From positions 1 through 64,000 of the forward strand of contig NZ_QAJR01000026.1 of NCBI RefSeq assembly GCF_003852545.1: a stretch of 64,000 bases of DNA, given 5' to 3'. This document shows positions 1 to 7,361 of this stretch, one piece after another. The notes beneath the pieces were generated by a model. The model was not told the origin of the DNA. It saw only the letters and a list, made by a program, of their open reading frames with translations, and made no database searches. This DNA is from Acidovorax sp. FJL06. GTDB lineage: Bacteria > Pseudomonadota > Gammaproteobacteria > Burkholderiales > Burkholderiaceae_C. Positions within the stretch are counted from its first letter, which is position 1; every line of letters begins with the position of its first letter. The translations under genes were made by a program, and so were the position numbers.

Positions 1-140
1 TTGTCCAGGTCGGTGAGGGTGAGGCGGCACACGCCGCCCTTGGGGGTGGCGCCGATCTGCGCCAGCTCCATGAGGGAGGACCACAGGCGTTCGCCGTTGA
101 TGCGCAGGTTCTCGATGTCGGGTTTAACTTGGGTTTCCAT
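1..140 (-). CDS. Zn-dependent amidohydrolase (M20/carbamoylase type), N-terminal fragment
   Basis: Reading leftwards from the ATG at 140, about 46 codons are open to the window edge. The encoded start contains NGERLWSSLMELAQIG and then TPKGGVCRLTLTDLD. This is the characteristic opening of the allantoate amidohydrolase / N-carbamoyl-L-amino-acid hydrolase family, whose members cleave C-N bonds using two metal ions. The metal ligands and dimerisation domain lie outside the window, so the substrate cannot be judged. It follows the M81 metallopeptidase gene by 24 bases on the same strand and probably belongs to the same transporter-hydrolase operon. The assignment rests on the N-terminus alone. 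Confidence 0.75.
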   Translation of the reverse strand, partial: METQVKPDIENLRINGERLWSSLMELAQIGATPKGGVCRLTLTDLD

Positions 141-164
141 GGGGGCTCCGGAGAAATGGGGGAA

Positions 165-1649
165 TCAGGGAAAGGTGGGCACGTCGCCCAGCGGATACAC
201 GGGCTGGCGCAGGTTCTCAAACGGAAACAGCCGGTAGTCCGAGCTGGTGACCCCCGGGCTGTCGCACTCGACCAGGCCTGCTGACAGGGGCACAAACACC
301 GGGCGGCAGTACATCCGCGACTTGAGCAGCAGGTAGCGATAGGCCGTCGGGTCCAGGCCGACGCAAGAGAAAACACCCAGGTCCCAGGGTTCGTGGGGCT
401 GCTCGACCACCACGATCTGCGTGCCCCCCAGATCCAGCCACACAGCACGCCCCATGGAACATCGCTGCCCCGTATAGATAGGCCCGCTCACGGTGTAGCT
501 GCCATCGCTGATGGCACGCACCGTGCCTTGCACCAGCACCGGCTCCTTGGTGATGCCCAACCGCGCGAGCGGCACCTTGTTGCCCAGGCGCACCGATACC
601 TGGGCGCCCACGCCCGCAGCAATGAGCTGCGCCACGGCCTCGGGGTCACACAGCGGCCCGGTGGCAATGTCCGTCAGGCCATGCTGCCAGGCCGCCTGCA
701 GCACATCCATGGTGTCGCAGGTCCCGCCCGACATGCAGTTGTCGCTGTGGTCCAGCAGCAGCACGGGCTTGTCAGCCCCCTGGGCCACCCCCTGGGCCCG
801 CGCAAAGGCTTCGGACAACGGCTCGCTGGCATACACATAGCCTTCGCGCTCGGACCAGATCTGGCCGGCCACGCGGTCCAGGGCGGCCGCACACAGCGCC
901 TCGCTGCCGGGCGTGCGTTCCACCGTGGCCACCACACTCACACAAGGCGCAGCGATGTCGGCCAGCGAGAAGCCCGCAAAGATGGTCATGGCCGGCACAC
1001 CGTCATCCTCGGCCTGCCGCGCGGACGCCACCGCCGCCGCCATCGCGCCCCCCAGCGTGGTGCTGCGCAGCGTGTGGCTGAGCAGCGGCAGGGGCCGCCA
1101 GCGCACCGCATACCGGCGCCCGTGCTGCAGCATCTGCAGCACCAGGCGCGCCGCGTGTTCGCCGGTTTCGTACATGTCCACATGGGGATAGGTTTTGAAC
1201 CCCACCATGACATCGGCGTTGTCGATCATCTTCTGCGTGATGTTGCCATGCAGGTCGAGCGCCACCCCCAGGGGCACACCGGGCGCTGCGGCCCGCACAC
1301 GCGCGAGCAGATCGCCCTCGCCGTCCGGGGTGTTCTGCGCCACCATGGCGCCATGCAGGTCCAGCAGGATGGCATCACAGCCCGCAGCCGCAGCCACGAT
1401 GCGGTCAGTGAGCGCATCGTAGGCATCGGTCAACACGGGGCCGCTGGGGTTGGCCGTGGCCGAGACCGGCGTGACGCACTGGGCCCCCACACGCTGTGCT
1501 GCATCGATGAAAGCGGCCATTGCGGTGCGCATGCCCTTGTTGGCCTGGAACGCGGCAGCGTCGTAGTCGGGTGAAAACGCCTGCAGCGGCGTGGGCACCG
1601 GGGAGAAGGTGTTGGTCTCGTGGTTCAGGCGTGCGATCAGGAACTTCAT
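165..1649 (-). CDS. M81 family metallopeptidase (MlrC-like)
   Basis: This 494-residue protein opens MKFLIARLNHETNTFSP, the signature start of the MlrC family. The family is named for the last enzyme of microcystin breakdown, but most members act on unknown small peptides or amides. The N-terminal metal-binding domain (about residues 1-290) shows the His/Asp motifs LLDLHGAM, ALDLHGN and TYPHVDM. The C-terminal MlrC_C domain follows, with DHSDNCMSGGTCD near residue 300. No signal peptide is visible, so it is probably cytoplasmic. It lies 44 bases downstream of a Liv-type ATPase gene and just upstream of an M20-type hydrolase. This suggests that an imported amide or cyclic compound is hydrolysed in two steps. 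Microcystin as substrate is not implied. Confidence 0.9.
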   Translation of the reverse strand: MKFLIARLNHETNTFSPVPTPLQAFSPDYDAAAFQANKGMRTAMAAFIDAAQRVGAQCVTPVSATANPSGPVLTDAYDALTDRIVAAAAGCDAILLDLHGAMVAQNTPDGEGDLLARVRAAAPGVPLGVALDLHGNITQKMIDNADVMVGFKTYPHVDMYETGEHAARLVLQMLQHGRRYAVRWRPLPLLSHTLRSTTLGGAMAAAVASARQAEDDGVPAMTIFAGFSLADIAAPCVSVVATVERTPGSEALCAAALDRVAGQIWSEREGYVYASEPLSEAFARAQGVAQGADKPVLLLDHSDNCMSGGTCDTMDVLQAAWQHGLTDIATGPLCDPEAVAQLIAAGVGAQVSVRLGNKVPLARLGITKEPVLVQGTVRAISDGSYTVSGPIYTGQRCSMGRAVWLDLGGTQIVVVEQPHEPWDLGVFSCVGLDPTAYRYLLLKSRMYCRPVFVPLSAGLVECDSPGVTSSDYRLFPFENLRQPVYPLGDVPTFP

Positions 1650-1693
1650 CTCATGTCCTTGGGTTCAGTGCGGCAGCGAAGGCCATCCGCCGT

Positions 1694-2395
1694 TCAGGCC
1701 AGGCCCACGCCCAGGTAGCGGTCCTTCACCTCTTCATCGGCCAGAAAGGCCGCGTTGTCGGCGGTGTAGACAATGCGCCCCTGCTCCAGGATGCAGTGCC
1801 GGTCGGCCAACTGGGTGCAGACCTCCAGGTTCTGCTCGACCAGCAGGATGGCCACACCCGCTGCCTTGATGGTCTTGAGCTGCGCCACGATCTCTTCCAC
1901 GATGACCGGTGCCAGCCCTTCCACGGGCTCGTCGAGCATGAGCAGTTTGGGGTCATTCATCAGCGCACGGCCGATGGCCAGCATCTGCTGCTCGCCCCCC
2001 GACAACTGCCCGCCGCCGTTGCGCCGCCGCTCCTTGAGCCGGGGGAAGATCCGGTACACGTCGTCCAGCTGCCAGGGCGAGCGCTGGCGCAGGCCGAGAA
2101 GCAGGTTCTCCTCCACGGTCAACAGCTTGAAGATGCCCCGGTGTTCGGGTACCAGGCACACCCCTTGCCGGGCAATGGCATGGGGCGCCAGGCCCTGCAC
2201 CGGTTTGCCACAGAACGTCACACGGCCCTGGGTGGGGGGCACCACGCCGGCAATGCTCTTGAGCGTGGTGGTCTTGCCCGCTCCATTGCGGCCCAGCAGG
2301 GTGACCAGCTCACCATCGCCCACCCGAAAACCCACGCCCTGCAGCACATGGCTCTTGCCATAGTGCGCATGCACGTTGTCCACGTCGAGAATCAT
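1694..2395 (-). CDS. ABC transporter ATP-binding protein, LivF type (cluster 1)
   Basis: This 233-residue cytoplasmic ATPase is of the LivF class and powers a branched-chain amino acid/amide-type importer. Walker A reads GRNGAGKTTT near residue 37. The ABC signature LSGGEQQM and Walker B LLMLDEP follow, and the switch His is replaced by Gln (LLVEQN), as is usual in LivF. The ATG overlaps the end of the neighbouring LivG-type gene by four bases (ATGA). It is the last transporter gene before the M81 peptidase. The family is certain. The substrate is unknown, and the hydrolase neighbours argue against simple leucine transport. Confidence 0.93.
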   Translation of the reverse strand: MILDVDNVHAHYGKSHVLQGVGFRVGDGELVTLLGRNGAGKTTTLKSIAGVVPPTQGRVTFCGKPVQGLAPHAIARQGVCLVPEHRGIFKLLTVEENLLLGLRQRSPWQLDDVYRIFPRLKERRRNGGGQLSGGEQQMLAIGRALMNDPKLLMLDEPVEGLAPVIVEEIVAQLKTIKAAGVAILLVEQNLEVCTQLADRHCILEQGRIVYTADNAAFLADEEVKDRYLGVGLA

Positions 2396-3168
2396 GCCTT
2401 GCCTCCGGTGATCATGTTGCCCAGGTAGGCCGCGCGCACGCGGTCGTCGCTGCGGATATCGTGCGGCATGCCTTCGGCCAGCACACGGCCCAGCTGCATC
2501 ACGGTGATGGTGTCCGAGATGTCCATCACGATGTTCATGTTGTGCTCGATCAGGACCACGGTGTGCTCGTCCCGCAGGCTCTTGATCAGGCGCTTCATCT
2601 CGTCCAGGTCATCGATGCCCATGCCCGAGGTGGGCTCGTCCAGGAAGATGGCCTTGGGCCGCGCGGCCAGGGCCATGCCCACCTCCAGCCGGCGCTGCTG
2701 GCCGTGCGAGAGGTTGCCGGCCGGGATGTCGGCCAGGCTCTCCAGCCCCACCTTGGCGAGCACCGCGTCCACCACCTGCGACTGTGCCCGGGCCCCCACG
2801 GGCTCGTGCCAGGGATTGAGGGCGTGTGCGGGCGCCACGCCCTGTGCGCCCAGGCGCAGGTTCTCGCGCACCGGCAGGCTCAGGAACAGGCTGGTCACCT
2901 GGAACGAGCGTGCAATGCCGCGCTGCACGCGCCGGTGGTCGGGTTCGTGTGTCACATCCTGCCCGTCGAACAGGATGCGCCCGCCGCTGACGGTCTTGGT
3001 CCCGGTGAGCATGTGGAACAGGGTGGTCTTTCCGGCCCCGTTCGGGCCGATCACCGAATGCACCGTGTTTGCGCGCACCCGCAGGCTCACACCGCCCAGC
3101 GCAGCAAACTTGCCATAGTGCTTCTCGACGTCAATGGCTTCCAGCAGGACCGGGGCCTTCGGGCTCAT
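2392..3168 (-). CDS. ABC transporter ATP-binding protein, LivG type (cluster 1)
   Basis: This 258-residue ATPase pairs with the LivF-type protein downstream. It shows Walker A GPNGAGKTTL (near residue 38), signature LSHGQQRRLEV, Walker B AIFLDEPTSGM and switch histidine LIEHNMN. The C-terminus ends AAYLGNMITGGKA, the AYLG tail that is typical of LivG proteins. Its start overlaps the upstream livM-type gene by four bases and its end overlaps the livF-type gene by four, so the genes are translationally coupled. Confidence 0.93.
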   Translation of the reverse strand: MSPKAPVLLEAIDVEKHYGKFAALGGVSLRVRANTVHSVIGPNGAGKTTLFHMLTGTKTVSGGRILFDGQDVTHEPDHRRVQRGIARSFQVTSLFLSLPVRENLRLGAQGVAPAHALNPWHEPVGARAQSQVVDAVLAKVGLESLADIPAGNLSHGQQRRLEVGMALAARPKAIFLDEPTSGMGIDDLDEMKRLIKSLRDEHTVVLIEHNMNIVMDISDTITVMQLGRVLAEGMPHDIRSDDRVRAAYLGNMITGGKA

Positions 3169-4172
3169 ACCTGTTCTCCTTTTGTCGCCACCACAGCAGC
3201 CGGCGGTACCAGTGGGTCAGCCAATGGCTTGCGTTGGCCTTGCAGTCGGTTCCAGATCGTTTCGCCCAGGCCCCACAGGCCCCGCTGCATCCAGAGGCTG
3301 ACCGCCATCAGTGCGATGCCCAGCAGCAGCAGCCAGCGCGGCCACAATTGCGACAGCCAGTCGGCCAGCAGCAGGTAGAAAGCAGACCCCAGCAAAGAAG
3401 CAAACAGGTTGCCCGTGCCCCCGATCACGGTCATCACCAGGATCATTTCGCTGGTGTGGTACTCGGCGTTGGACAGCGGTGCCAGGCCGGTCATCATGGC
3501 GTGCAGCGCCCCCGCGAGGCCGGTGACTGCGCCCGAGATCACGAACGCCTGCAGCTTGAGCAACCGGAGGTTGTAGCCAATGGCGGCCGCACGCTCTTCG
3601 TTGTCGCGCACCGCCAGCAGGGTGCGGCCAAAAGTGGAACGCGACACTTTGAGCAGAAGCCAGAACACTACCAGAAAGAGGACCGAGACAAAACCATAGA
3701 ACTGCCAGGGCGAGGCCAGCGTCCACAGGTCGGTGCCGAAGATGGACAGGTTGGGGCGCGGGATGTCCATCAGTCCGTTGTCGCCCCCGGTCAGGCCGGT
3801 GGCCGTGTAGGCCACGAAATAGAACATCTGCGCGAAGGCCAGGGTCAGCATCACGAAGTAGGTGCCCCGCTGGCGAATCGCCACCCAGCCCACCACGGCC
3901 GCCCCCAGCGCGCCCACCACCGTGGCCAGCAACAGTGCCAGCGGCATGGGCACGGGCCAGCGCGTCAGCATCAGGGCCACGGTGTAGCTGCCCAGGCCAA
4001 AGAAGATGCCCTGCCCGAACGACAGCAGGCCCGTGAAACCCAGTAGCAGGTTGCAGCCCATGGCCGCCAGCGCAAAGATGAGCACCTCGCTGGCCAGCGA
4101 ACCCGACTGCATCAGCAGGGGCATGGCAGCCACCACCACCGCAGCAAAAAGAAAATGCGTGTACTTTTTCAT
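3165..4172 (-). CDS. ABC transporter permease, LivM type (cluster 1)
   Basis: This is a 335-residue inner-membrane permease. The frame stays open further upstream, but the start at 4172 (MKKYTHFLFAAVVVA) fits the LivM family length and leaves five bases to the end of the livH-type gene. The protein has about nine hydrophobic segments, the LivM motif LLLGFTGLLSFGQGIFFGLG near residue 45 and the coupling-helix region SRSTFGRTLLAVRDNEERA. It forms the translocation pore with the LivH-type partner. The C-terminal tail is polar and short, and the substrate is not predictable from the sequence. Confidence 0.92.
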   Translation of the reverse strand: MKKYTHFLFAAVVVAAMPLLMQSGSLASEVLIFALAAMGCNLLLGFTGLLSFGQGIFFGLGSYTVALMLTRWPVPMPLALLLATVVGALGAAVVGWVAIRQRGTYFVMLTLAFAQMFYFVAYTATGLTGGDNGLMDIPRPNLSIFGTDLWTLASPWQFYGFVSVLFLVVFWLLLKVSRSTFGRTLLAVRDNEERAAAIGYNLRLLKLQAFVISGAVTGLAGALHAMMTGLAPLSNAEYHTSEMILVMTVIGGTGNLFASLLGSAFYLLLADWLSQLWPRWLLLLGIALMAVSLWMQRGLWGLGETIWNRLQGQRKPLADPLVPPAAVVATKGEQV

Positions 4173-4177
4173 GGGGT

Positions 4178-5038
4178 TCACTCCTTGCGGCCCAGCAGGC
4201 CATGGGGACGCAGCAGCAGCACGGCCGCCATGGCCACGTAGATCATCAGGCGGGCACCCTCGGGCCACAGCGTGCTCATGACGCTTTGCACGATGCCGAT
4301 CATCAGCCCGCCCAGCAGCGCGCCGCTGAAGCTGCCCATGCCCCCCACCACCACCACGACAAAGGCCACGGCCAGGGCTTCGATGCCCATGAAGGGCTCG
4401 GCGCCCCGGATCGGGGACGCCAGCACACCCGCCAGCGCCGCCGTGGCTGCGCCCAGGCCAAACACCAGGCTGAAGATGCGCAGCACGTTGATGCCGAGCA
4501 GCGAGACCATCTCGGTCGACTCGCTGCCGGCCCGCACCGCGCTGCCCAGCCGTGTACCCTCCAGCACCCACCACAGCAACACGGCAAGCACGGCCGTGAA
4601 GCCGATCACGAACAGGCGGTACTTGGGGTAGATGAAACTGCCCCACATCACCACCCCCTGCAGCGCGTCGGGCACCGCCACGCTGTCCCCGAGCGGCCCC
4701 CACTGCAGGATCACCAGCTCCTGCACCGCGAGCGCCAGGCCCACCGTTACCAGGATGTGGAACTCGTGGTCCGTGGCATACACATGGCGCAGCACGAGCT
4801 TCTCCGTGGCCCAGCCAATCGCACCCACCACCAGCGGCACCACCACCAGGGCCAGCCAGAAGCTCATGCCCCAGCGTGTCATCTGGTAGCAGAAATAGGC
4901 CCCGATCAGATAGAACGCGCCGTGCGCGAAGTTCACGAATCGCAACAAGCCAAAAACAATGGACAGGCCCACCGCCAACAGGAAATACAGCATGCCAATG
5001 CCGATCCCGTTGATGACCTGTAGAAGGTAGATGTTCAT
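4178..5038 (-). CDS. ABC transporter permease, LivH type (cluster 1)
   Basis: This 286-residue permease starts MNIYLLQVINGIGIGMLYFL, the usual LivH N-terminus. In-frame codons reach back to 5110, but the extra 24 residues look unlike family starts, so 5038 was chosen. No strong Shine-Dalgarno precedes it. It has about eight membrane segments, the motif GLSIVFGLLRFVNFAHGAFY near residue 30 and the conserved VVGGMGSFSGALLGGL loop. It is the second pore subunit of the cluster 1 importer and lies about 117 bases downstream of the binding-protein gene. Confidence 0.9.
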   Translation of the reverse strand: MNIYLLQVINGIGIGMLYFLLAVGLSIVFGLLRFVNFAHGAFYLIGAYFCYQMTRWGMSFWLALVVVPLVVGAIGWATEKLVLRHVYATDHEFHILVTVGLALAVQELVILQWGPLGDSVAVPDALQGVVMWGSFIYPKYRLFVIGFTAVLAVLLWWVLEGTRLGSAVRAGSESTEMVSLLGINVLRIFSLVFGLGAATAALAGVLASPIRGAEPFMGIEALAVAFVVVVVGGMGSFSGALLGGLMIGIVQSVMSTLWPEGARLMIYVAMAAVLLLRPHGLLGRKE

Positions 5039-5155
5039 AAAGTGCTCGGCCAGAAGACCGCCAGCAGCCCCTGCCAGGGCCGCTGGGGTTCTCAAAAATA
5101 GGGTGGCCACGGCGCCTGCGCAAGGCTGTGCTCAGCCTTGCTGGCGCCGGGGGCA

Positions 5156-6361
5156 TCAGGCGCGCTTGCAGCCTGTCTGGTCGATGGGCAGGAACGACTT
5201 GCCCGAGCTGAGCACGTCCACATAGTCGTCCTTGTTCTTCATCTTGGACTTGGCCTTGCCCTTGAGCAGGTAGTAGTTCTTGAGCACCTGGTGATCCGCC
5301 TTGCGCACCTCCTCCTCGCCCGTCAGGCCCTGGTACTTGTGGCCTTCCAGCGCGGCGATCACGGTTTTTTGCTCCACCGAACCGGCCTTCACGATTCCGT
5401 CGATCAGCAGCTTGGTGCAGATGTAGGAACCTGCCAGGCTGTAGTTGGGGTTCATCTTCAGCTTGTCGTTGGTGCGTTTGACGAGATCGCGGTTGAGCTC
5501 GGAATCCACTGTGTGCCAATACTGGGCGCCGAAGTAGATGCCGTCGCACAGGTCGGCGCCCAGCGATTCGAACTGCTCCAGCCCCGACGCCCAGGCCACC
5601 AGGATCGTCATGTTCTTGTGCATGCCAAAACTCACCGCCTGGCGCAGGGTGTCGGCGCACTGCGCACCAAAGTTCAGCAGCAGCAACACGTCGGGCTTGG
5701 CGGCCAGCGCGTTGGTGATGTAGCCGCTGAATTCCTTCTCGGTCAGCGAGTGGTAGCTGTTGCCCACATGCTCGATGCCTTTTTCCTTGAAGATGTTCTT
5801 GGCGGCCGAGAGCAGGCCGTCGCCAAACACGTACTGCGGCGTGATGGTGTACCAGCGCTTGGCCTTGGGCATGGAATCGATCAGCGGACGCACCGTCTGC
5901 TCGATGGCGCCGAACGTGGGCACGGACCAGCGGAAGGTCGCTGCATTGCAGTCCGACCCCGTGATTTCATCGGCCCCCGCCGTGGTCACGAACAGGCCCC
6001 CGGCTTTCTCGGCCTCCTTGCCCATGGCCAAGGCTTCGCCCGACAGGATGCCGCCCGCGAAGAAGCGGGCGCCCTGCTGCTGCGCGGCCTCTTGCACCTT
6101 GCGCACGGCGGTGGCGGGCTTGCCCTCGGTGTCCAGCAGCGTGTAGGCCAGCGGGCGGTTGAGCGCCTTGCCATATTGCTCGATGGCCAGCCGCATCCCC
6201 ATGTCGGCAAACTTCCCGTTGGCCGCAAACGGGCCGGACATCGGCACCGGGCAGCCAAACTGAATGGCGCCCGGGGCCTGCGCAAAGGCGCTGCGGGTCA
6301 GGCCGATGGACGCGGACAGAGCACTCAGTGCCGAGACTTGCAGGAGATGACGACGTTGCAT
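5156..6361 (-). CDS. ABC transporter substrate-binding protein, Liv/amide type (cluster 1)
   Basis: This 401-residue periplasmic binding protein has the peripla_BP_6 fold. The chosen start gives MQRRHLLQ followed by a hydrophobic stretch and an AFAQA cleavage site. The RR pair could allow Tat export, though a Sec signal is equally possible. GGAG lies just upstream of the ATG. The mature part begins AIQFGCPVPMSGPFAANGK, a typical ligand-cleft opening. Residues such as YDIGR-type contacts of true amino-acid binders are not obvious. It heads the transporter genes. A perfect 7-bp inverted repeat lies about 80 bases upstream of the start. The ligand is probably the substrate of the downstream hydrolases. 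Confidence 0.9.
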   Translation of the reverse strand: MQRRHLLQVSALSALSASIGLTRSAFAQAPGAIQFGCPVPMSGPFAANGKFADMGMRLAIEQYGKALNRPLAYTLLDTEGKPATAVRKVQEAAQQQGARFFAGGILSGEALAMGKEAEKAGGLFVTTAGADEITGSDCNAATFRWSVPTFGAIEQTVRPLIDSMPKAKRWYTITPQYVFGDGLLSAAKNIFKEKGIEHVGNSYHSLTEKEFSGYITNALAAKPDVLLLLNFGAQCADTLRQAVSFGMHKNMTILVAWASGLEQFESLGADLCDGIYFGAQYWHTVDSELNRDLVKRTNDKLKMNPNYSLAGSYICTKLLIDGIVKAGSVEQKTVIAALEGHKYQGLTGEEEVRKADHQVLKNYYLLKGKAKSKMKNKDDYVDVLSSGKSFLPIDQTGCKRA

Positions 6362-6439
6362 GGAGGACTCCAGTGAATAGAAGTGGGGGATCAAGAGATG
6401 CCGCCTCCATGGTGTGTTGGAAACCCCCTTCGTGGTCTT

Positions 6440-6458
6440 TCCAAATCTTTCATTTGGA
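6440..6458. promoter_or_regulatory. Inverted repeat upstream of cluster 1 transporter
   Basis: TCCAAAT and ATTTGGA form perfect 7-bp arms around the five bases CTTTC. The site is in the gap between the response-regulator gene and the binding-protein gene, about 80 bases upstream of the latter's ATG, which is a normal operator position. The adjacent OmpR-type regulator is the obvious candidate to bind here. OmpR-type proteins more often use direct repeats, so the link is inference. Confidence 0.4.
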
Positions 6459-6563
6459 TTCATGCAAGCAGAGGGTTAACCCGCCAAGCCTTTTTCTCGG
6501 GCGCAGCCGAGCCCGGCGCACACCCCGCCTGGGTGGCGCCCCAAGGAACCGCCAGTGGGAGGG

Positions 6564-7322
6564 TCAGTGCAGCCGCTGGGCGTCCTGAGCCAACTGCGCC
6601 GTGGCGGTGAAGGCGTAGCCAATCTGGTGCAGCGTCTTGACGGGCAAGGGCTCGGCAAAGGCCTCGGCGGCCTTCTTGCGCAGCCGCGTGAGCAGCAGGT
6701 TGAGCCGCTCGGCGCCGTTCTGGGCGCGGGCACCAAAGAGATGCGTGCTCAAGTCACGCTTGGGCACGGGCTGGCCATCGGCGCGCATGAGCTGCTGCAG
6801 GAACATGAACTCATGGGTGGTCAGCTGCAGGCACTTGCCTTGTGGCGAAGACAAGACCCAATCCTTGATCGCGAGCACCCAGGACGCAGGCTGCGCAGGC
6901 GGCTGCACGGTGACGGGCGGCAACATGTCCGTGCCCCCCATGCCTTTGGGAAGCAGCCGGCTCGCCGTGGCGTCGATATTGGCGGCCAGCTCCAGCAGGT
7001 TGACCGGCTTGACCAGGTAACGGTCCGCGCCCGCACGCATCCCGGCCAGCCGGTCGTTGAGCGAATCACGGGCGCTGAGGATGATCACCCCCACCTCGGG
7101 CCGGGACTTGAGCAGCGATGCCACGCTGAGCCCGTCCTCACCAGGCAGACCCAGGTCCAGGATCACCACATCGACCGGCTGGACGGTGAACCCCTTGTAG
7201 AACGCCTCGGCACTGCAGGCCCCCCAGACGCTGTAGCCCGAGTCGAGCAAAAACTCCTCGATGCTGTGCAACTGGTCGGAGTCATCCTCCACGATCGCGA
7301 TGCTGGGCTTGGAATGGGTCAT
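6564..7322 (-). CDS. Two-component response regulator, OmpR/PhoB type
   Basis: This 252-residue regulator has a receiver domain at about residues 7-120, with acidic pair D13/D14, phospho-acceptor D56 (VVILDLGLPGEDG) and Lys105. A winged-helix DNA-binding domain (about 155-240) ends in LHQIGYAF. The start at 7322 has GGAGG ten bases upstream. An earlier in-frame ATG at 7361 directly abuts the kinase stop and is less likely. The linker (about residues 120-155) is proline-rich and longer than usual. Co-transcribed with the kinase and lying just upstream of the Liv-type importer, it probably controls that importer. Confidence 0.9.
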   Translation of the reverse strand: MTHSKPSIAIVEDDSDQLHSIEEFLLDSGYSVWGACSAEAFYKGFTVQPVDVVILDLGLPGEDGLSVASLLKSRPEVGVIILSARDSLNDRLAGMRAGADRYLVKPVNLLELAANIDATASRLLPKGMGGTDMLPPVTVQPPAQPASWVLAIKDWVLSSPQGKCLQLTTHEFMFLQQLMRADGQPVPKRDLSTHLFGARAQNGAERLNLLLTRLRKKAAEAFAEPLPVKTLHQIGYAFTATAQLAQDAQRLH

Positions 7323-7361
7323 GTTGCGAATACCTCCGGGAGCCTGTCCGGAATGCAACAT

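Noticed and set aside
3165-5660. A single open frame running through livM, livH and into the binding-protein gene
   Set aside because: Only the part from 4172 down has LivM sequence. The rest is the wrong frame of livH and the binding protein, kept open by high GC content.
6490-6520. Terminator after the response-regulator gene
   Set aside because: The CTCGG hairpin has its T-run on the wrong side for either transcription direction that would need it.
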